Below, piece after piece: positions 58,201 to 64,000 of a stretch of 64,000 bases of DNA. The stretch spans positions 551,001-615,000 of the forward strand of contig JAQGDQ010000060.1 in NCBI GenBank assembly GCA_030141605.1, read 5' to 3'. Made by a program: the position numbers and the translations under genes. Each line of letters begins with the position of its first letter. The first letter of the stretch is position 1. Source of the stretch: Tubiluchus corallicola (lineage: Eukaryota > Priapulida > Priapulimorpha > Priapulimorphida > Tubiluchidae). A model generated the notes under the pieces. It was not told the origin of the DNA and did no database searches. It saw only the letters and a list, made by a program, of their open reading frames with translations.

Positions 58201-61200
58201 TGGAAGATGCACAATCTATAAAATCCTTTGAGATAGTTTCTCTCTCCAAATAAGGATTCTTGCTGAAGTGAAAAACCAGCCGCATCTTTTTGTTGTCCTC
58301 TAGCCTCTTTACATCTATCTAAAATGAAAACGGTTGTGGTTGACTGACAAAAATCTCTGTACAAAAACAAGTATCAAAAATTTCCTACGAATTATATGCA
58401 GACTACATAATCATAGACACTACAAAGACACTGAGCTTAAAAAAAATTCACTAAATGGAGTGCAAAAATTCGCTGCCCATCTTGGAACGTTTCGCTGTTT
58501 GCTGGTTCATCTACTAATTATCTGAGAAGTTCAAACCATCCCCGTAGGTCAGCTTTAGCCGTTTCACACTCGAGTAGGGCTGTAATGATACACCTAAGTC
58601 ACGATACAATACATATCGCGATACTAACCTCACGATACGATACGTATCACGATACACATTGAGTTAACGTTTACAGGCTTCAATTAAAAAAAAAACAGAT
58701 TAAGGTGTTGGCATATTATATGCATATATTAGATTTTTCAAACAATTTTAAAATCTGTAAGTGCTAAAATAATTCAGCAAACTGTTTGATTTCAGTTTAT
58801 ACTCTTGTATTATTTGCATTGTAAGCCACCGGAAATGCAAAACATTTCAATACTTTTTCATTTAAAATATGTTGGTGCATTTTCTAGTTCACATTTGCTG
58901 CAAGCCATTTCAGAAACGTATAAGTAAAAACTTAATTAGTCTACTATGCACATTATTATAAACACATTGCGCTTTCAACGGCTTCGCTTCTGGCTGGCTT
59001 CTAGCAGCAGGTCTCATTATGTCAAGGTCAAGCTGCCTATATATACTGCGCTCACTACACTACTTGTTAGGTATCTACAACACATGCTACAGCTGTACCT
59101 GGAATTATTTAACACTGTTTTTATCAACAGACAGTCGAGCTTGTGCTAAATATCAGTGATTCACATTATTACGATACTGGTGCATTTTACGATACATGTA
59201 TCATTACAAAAGGTATCACGATACATTGTTACATCGAGTGCCAAATTTTTCAATATCCGCAACTTGCATTAACTAATATAGCAGAGTAGCACCATCTCAA
59301 ATGAGTTATCATGGCGTCAGTTAGTTATTCATTGTACTTACATGATCTAGGAACGTGATGCACTCCATATCGGCTTTGTCACCTACTGAAGATATTAACC
59401 GATGATTTGACAACTGATCGAGTAACATTAAGGAAAATATGTACAAATAAGAACAAAGAACAATACTGGAAACAAGAAAGATTCTCCATTTTGTCAAATG
59501 AGTACCTACATATCTTGTTAAGAACATTTTGAACAAGTTTGTATTTAGAATCGTGATAGCATAATGAAGTCTGGAAAACGGCTCTTCCAAATAAATGAAT
59601 AGATATAGAGAAAATGACATTCACAAAAATATAACTAAAAAAATCAATAAACTAAACGGATGAAATAAAAAAATGCTAAGAAATATTGGGTAGAAGTCTA
59701 CCCAGAAGTGAAAGTGCTGAAAATTTTTTAATGTATAACTATTTTCTTAACATGTTAGTATGTGAAGAAAATAACATGTTTGTTACCATTACTACGTACT
59801 ATTACTATACAAGACTTAGAAATGAGTCTCCTTATTTGGTAGCATTTGGAGCTTAAATTAAAAAAACATCGTGGAGATCTCATTGAAGTTTATAAAATAT
59901 AAATTAGAAAAGACATTTTGCCGGAAAAAATTTAGCTGTTGATGCTAAAACTAGAGGACATAGTTTAAAACTGTTTAAAGAGCGGTCATGTCTTGACATT
60001 GTAAATATTCATTTTCTGTGAGAGTAGTGAATGAATGGAATAATTTGCTTGTCATGATGATTCAAACACTAACCGTAGTAGAGTTTAGATCCTTAATCGA
60101 CAATTATTTTGCGGAAAAATATAGGATTTCTATGAGGTACATGCTTAACCTCTAATCATGACAGTGTAAGAGTTTTTGGCTTAGTAGCTAGCAAAATGAT
60201 TTAGACTTAAACAGATCAGAGCTCAAAAATGCACCCTGCAAAATCACCAAGCTTGCAGGACTTGTGATTAAATTTTCCATCTGTTCAACTTTGTTTATCC
60301 TTGCTTGAATTCATGTATAATTATCATAGGTTTTAATTATAGATTTCAGTTTGGCCTGTAGGTATTAGATTGCATGTCTTTAATATGTTTAGTTAAGAAG
60401 CCTAAAATGTGTTGTGTAAAGAAAGTTGTGGCTACATTTACCTGCTTGTTTTGATCTTGTCGACCATTCTGCCTCTTGTTAAATAACATGTGATTCAACA
60501 ATCATTACAGTACTGATGTCTAGCTCACCTGATGACTTTTTAGTCCATTTGCTACCTTATCTTGCTGACTTTATATTTACTTAATTAACACGTTTACTAC
60601 TCTATTTATGTTTACATATTTCTATAGATGTTTCTGAAATGCTACAGAGAAAAATAAACTTCATTTGATTTGAATTTGAGCACATTTTTCAAGATGTCAT
60701 TGCAGGCCTTATAAGTTTGTTAGTCACTCACAAGTGGTCACTGTATGAAAAGTGTGTAAGTTGCAAAATGCATTAGAATTGACGAAGCAAAAGGAAACAA
60801 AAGTGGACTTGAGTGTAGAAAATGCCTACCCAGTACAGTTACAGGCAATGTCTAAGTACATTACTTTGGATAAATATAAATTGATTAATGCTACATGGGT
60901 ATAGTCAGCTGTTACTGAATACAATATAGTTGTTGTCTTGCTGGCAGGTAGTCCACTTTTTATCCAAAATCCAGATCTGTGTATGAGAGCCAATCAGGCC
61001 GATCAGTTTTGTATTTTGTTCATTAATGGTGACTATCTTTGATTGTTGCACGGGTTACATACTATAAGGATACAGCTTTTGCCCAAAAATGAGGTATCTT
61101 TTTGATAACAAGGCTTCTCTTCTCTAAAAACGGTTTTCGTTGTTTGTCGAATTTCCGCTTTATAGAAGCAATTTCTTCTTTACATTTAATGTCTATTAAC

Positions 61201-61358
61201 TGCAGATCAGTTTGACAAGCCGCTATTTCATTGATTTCACTGCTAAATTTCTCTTTTTCACAGTTACCATTAACCGGTGACAACATCCTAAAACCACACT
61301 TTCTGTGCCTTTCGCCGAATTTAGGAATCTTTCTTGGAGGCTCTAGTACCAACGCCAT
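55209..61358 (-). CDS. NAP/SET/TSPY-family histone chaperone-like protein, five exons, 280 aa
   Basis: The model joins 61074-61358, 59342-59413, 58198-58318, 56219-56373 and 55209-55418 (minus). Phases agree at all four junctions, and donors are gtatcc, gtaagt, gtaaca and gtaggt. The start MALVLEPP is the first in-frame ATG after a likely acceptor near 61430. Exon 1 ends with the NAP dimerisation helix (KEEIASIKRKFDKQRKPFLE, RSLVIKKIPHFW). Exon 2 gives NHRLISSVGDKAD...ITFLDH, exon 3 MRLVFHFSKNPYLERETISK, exon 4 SDIQWDEMKS and SFISWLLSD, and exon 5 NDIWLDPLQYF. This is the full order of a SET/TSPY-like NAP domain. The family binds histones and acts in nucleosome assembly. The C-terminus (about 50 residues after LDPLQYF) is only mildly acidic and lacks the long Asp/Glu tail of SET. 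The exon 1 donor (gct/gtatcc) is non-ideal. Confidence 0.9.
55750..56036. repeat. 69-70-bp tandem repeat, four copies, in intron 4 of the NAP-like gene
   Basis: The unit is ggccaggttaggtgctactt...cacgcttgacctgggtatta...gttaatttact, starting near 55764, 55834, 55903 and 55972. The copies are moderately diverged. Confidence 0.92.
56374..58197. other. Intron 3 of the NAP-like gene
   Basis: AT-rich, with a purine-only tract near 58028-58082 (aaggaaggaaaaagaaaagg). No coding exon seen. Confidence 0.55.
58575..59238. mobile_element. hAT-like MITE with ACGATAC repeats, about 660 bp
   Basis: The left end tagggctgtaatgatacacc is followed by cacgatac and atatcgcgatac. The right side has acgatacatgtatcattaca and tatcacgatacattgttaca in inverted arrangement. 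The flanks share tcgag. The TAGGGCTGTAAYGATACAC-type end is known from hAT-related MITEs in many animals. The right terminus is eroded. It lies in NAP-gene intron 2 and touches exon 2's downstream side. Confidence 0.7.
59414..61073. other. Intron 1 of the NAP-like gene
   Basis: Its main content is the LINE remnant at 59865-60672, on the opposite strand to the gene. Otherwise AT-rich, with no exon. Confidence 0.6.
59865..60672 (+). mobile_element. 5'-truncated LINE 3' end (CR1/L2-like tail)
   Basis: Broken frames give HRGDLIEVYKI, then TRGHSLKLFKERSCLDIV and VEFRSLIDNYFAEKYR, the characteristic extreme C-terminus of CR1/L2-like ORF2. A 3' UTR follows and ends in tttgatttgaatttgag. Multiple stops and at least one frameshift are present. 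Confidence 0.75.
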
Positions 61359-61781
61359 TCTGGGGTCTTTATTTAAAAAGAATATCGCTCTGAGATAACG
61401 ACGGTCTTCAGATACGATAGCAGCTGGCCAATTACACAAATGTTTGATAAAGGAAAGAAACAAATAAGGTAACAAGGACACAATTTGAATTAGAAGTCAA
61501 AATCATAATCAAACTCAATCAAATCACTCATTCCGTAAAGAAGCCCAAATTTAGTCAATTTGGAAATTCCGGATTATGAAACAAACCGGAAAGCATCTTC
61601 TGGAAATTTACGCTTGTTTCTACGACTTGTCTTCACGACTTAGAATTACACAAAGGAAAGTAACCATTTCAAGAGGGTACAAACATAAAAACCAATAACA
61701 AAGAATAACCTATAACATCAAACTATTGTGGAATTAATAAATAACCTATCATGACCTCGATATTTTAATGTGTAACCCCAT

Positions 61782-62176
61782 GGGGGAGGGGGGGAGTAGG
61801 AGGAGGAGGAACGAACATTCGAATTCGATTTGAAGCTAAAACTGCAGATACTAATAATTCAGCACTTCAACCACATACGTTCTTTATCATTAAAACATTT
61901 GAAACTTCATGAAATTAGTGTAATTTAGCTATGATTTCTGTGCACAGTTTTTAAACAAATTATTAGTAGTTTTACTCCAGAACAAAATCTTTTAATATGC
62001 ATGATCTTTGTAAGACTAATTTTCGTTGGTGGTTCGAAAACTTGTTCCAAAATCTTCAAATCTCAATCCGAATTCGATTAGAATTCGAAATACTGAAGCT
62101 CGGTTCGATTTGAATTCAAAAGTGACAAATTCGATTCGAATTGAATTCACTTTCTGGTAGAGAATGCTTAGCCGTA
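61782..62176. mobile_element. TAGGGGTGAGCAT hAT MITE, copy 5 (about 395 bp, eroded left end)
   Basis: The interior (cagcacttcaaccacatacg, atgatctttgtaagactaat, ggtggttcgaaaacttgttc) matches copies 2-4. The right end is gaatgcttagccgta. The left end is altered to a G-rich run. The flanks aaccccat (61774-61781) and aaccccac (62177-62184) match 7 of 8. It lies just upstream of the NAP-gene coding start. Confidence 0.85.
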
Positions 62177-63139
62177 AACCCCACGCATCTTTTACACTTA
62201 CAGTCTGCAGTGACTGTAATTGCTTATAGCTGACACAAGATGATTAGGTGTACAAATTAAGGACATTTCTGATAAACTTTTAAAAGCCAACGTCCCAATT
62301 AATTCAGCATTTAATCTATTATTTAATTATCAGAAGTGGGTTTTGCAGTATTAATTATATTAAAATGTATATTTTTATTGTATTAGAAAATGGAAGAGTA
62401 TTTGATATGGAGAATCATCCTGTCTTGTTGTTGTCTTTAGTGTTGATATTTCACTAATTATAATGTTTTGTAAAACAACAATCTCTTCCGTTCTGAACTA
62501 GCATAATGTGGCTTTTTTCATATGTTTGCTAACTGGCTTAAGATTGAGAAAGACCACGAAAATGTATTAAGCTCGTTGGTAGGTATAAATAGCATCTGAC
62601 TAATTACCATACTGTTCTGTGTAATAAAATGTTACTGAAGATGCTAAAGAAAATTATGGCTGGTACATCATCCTCTACATGAAGAATTTAAATTTCTCTC
62701 ACACGAAGCAAGATTAAATTTACCCTTTCAAGAATTTTCACTTTAAATTCTCAGTTGTGAAAAGCAGCCATTTCAATAAAAACATTCAATGGTAGCTAAA
62801 ACTCTAAACAATTTTTAATTTTTTAAGCTTTATTTAAATTGTACCATTTAGATTTATTTTATGTATTATTATATATATAGATTATTTGTTTGTAAAATTG
62901 AATTTATTTTACAGTTGAAAATCTATTGCTCTAATTGCTTTTCACTAATCTGAGCAAAGTTGAAACAACAAATTTCATATATCTCATGTGTACTATATAT
63001 CGCCAATAAAGATGTCCATGTATATATTTATGTTTGTAGATAATCTAGCATTATGTCATAACCTGCGCATGCGCAAGTACTCCGGTCACTGCATTTTTGA
63101 GAGTGAAAAAAGGTTGTTACAAAATTATAGCTAACTTAC

Positions 63140-63247
63140 CGGCTAGCAGCCCATTCAGTAGTGATAAAACAACACAGCAAGATAAAACAACTTCTAAACA
63201 CCACATATCTACAGTAGTTTAGCTTTGATACATGTAAAGCTTTTATA
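63140..63247 (-). promoter_or_regulatory. Possible TATA box and 5' non-coding exon (NAP-like gene or another minus gene)
   Basis: The minus strand has TATAAAA at 63241-63247 and, about 100 bp downstream, an excellent donor (gctagccg/gtaagttag) at 63140. Spliced to an acceptor near 61430 (gtaattggccag), it would give a 5' UTR exon for the NAP-like gene. No transcript evidence. Confidence 0.3.
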
Positions 63248-63611
63248 TGTGAAGTTGAAGACATTCCACGTGTCTGGAATACCGACCATAAACAGTGAAA
63301 ACTAATGTGGTTGCTGTTCAGGTTACATGCTGGCATTTTGTCATGTAAATCACATGGGGTAAACGAAGTTAGGTGCAATGACACATTTTGCCCAGGGCCT
63401 ATTTCGGGGGCTTATTTTTGCTAGCATCACTCGCCGATGTATTAGCAAACTTGTGACAGTGATGAAGAACATTGAGAAAAAAGAGGAAGAGAAGCAGAAA
63501 AGGAGAAAAAAATAAAAGCAAAATTTCTGATACGCAAAACATTGTTGTGTTGTTACAGAATAAACTTCTATTATGTACTGTAACTGTAATTTTTTCTGAA
63601 AGTATTAGTGT

Positions 63612-63665
63612 CGATGTCATTGTCGTCATCATCATCGTCATCAGTATCACCACCGTCATCATCTC
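63612..63665. repeat. Imperfect (GTCATC)n simple repeat
   Basis: Runs of gtcatcatcatcgtcatcag. The overlapping hydrophobic and acidic frames here are repeat artefacts. Confidence 0.85.
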
Positions 63666-64000
63666 TACACTTGAATTGGCACTTTGTGATTCTATAAAAA
63701 ACAATGCACATTCAAGCATAAATACATGAGCAAATATTGTCTAATTTTTATGCATTATGCACATCACACAAGCATCCACACATACAGTTTTTGCAAATTT
63801 TTGGCCCTCCTTCACTGTATCAGTACAATTTGAAAGTTGTATAATGTACAAAATTTTTTGTAAAACATGTATGAGCATTGCTGTCAAATGGTGTCATTTG
63901 ATGTCATTTGAGAAACCATTACCAGTATTTAAAACATGGCAACTAAGAACATATGTACATTTACGCAAAATGGATTTAGAAAGGCTAATATCATTTTCTA

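Larger units (their letters stand above)
62177..64000. other. Upstream flank of the NAP-like gene; no coding exon supported
   Basis: AT-rich, with a possible 5' exon/TATA region at 63140-63247 and a CATC/GTCATC simple repeat at about 63612-63665. The short frames here show no domain. Confidence 0.4.

Noticed and set aside
63136-63384. 82-codon minus frame as a coding first exon
   Set aside because: It contains a TATA-like box, has no recognisable protein features and is better read as promoter plus 5' UTR.

Overview
The window comes from the nuclear genome of a metazoan animal. It is strongly AT-rich. Its genes have GT-AG introns, and it encodes C2H2 zinc-finger proteins with TGEKPY-type linkers, an RS-rich protein, BEN-domain-like proteins and a NAP/SET-family histone chaperone. 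It also carries non-LTR retrotransposon remains of CR1/jockey-like type and many small DNA transposons. The gene density and repeat mix suggest an invertebrate or another non-mammalian animal, but I cannot name the species.

Every gene I can support lies on the minus strand. From left to right these are: (1) a large partial exon at 1-1031 of an unidentified coiled-coil/basic protein that runs off the left edge; (2) a four-exon gene at 6153-10957 encoding an 82-residue RS-rich protein with no visible RRM; (3) a 16-finger C2H2 protein at 14342-16069; (4) a 9-finger C2H2 protein with dispersed fingers at 23500-25296; (5) a BEN-domain-like protein at 46255-47370, with a decayed partial copy at about 44465-44945; (6) a second BEN-like gene at 49037-53520, open at its 5' end; (7) a five-exon NAP/SET/TSPY-like gene at 55209-61358. 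Six of the seven are nuclear or chromatin-type proteins. Both zinc-finger proteins and both BEN proteins carry a canonical SUMO-acceptor-type tetrapeptide.

The rest is repeat-rich. A degenerate LINE with PHD-like, endonuclease and reverse-transcriptase segments occupies 17166-20918, and three more LINE 3' remnants lie at about 39.8, 42.9-43.9 and 59.9 kb. A hAT-type miniature element (TIR TAGGGGTGAGCAT, 8-bp target duplications) occurs five times. A 1.3-kb hAT-type element with a perfect 8-bp duplication sits about 200 bp upstream of the RS gene and holds one of the five copies nested inside it. Other elements include a Harbinger-like MITE, pogo/Tigger-like ends, a GTGGCGG-type hAT element nested in a pogo-like end, and a composite inverted-repeat structure at 41886-44018. 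A further unclassified dispersed repeat recurs at about 5.3, 8.9, 39.5, 47.7 and 50.9 kb. Minisatellites of 40, 59, 69-70 and 90 bp are also present. The most unusual of these is a 40-bp array with repeated TGAGTCA cores that flanks a coding exon of the second BEN gene on both sides.

The 26-39 kb stretch has no gene I can support. I see no CRISPR array, operon or prokaryotic feature. Exon models rest on open frames, splice-site sequences and phase only.
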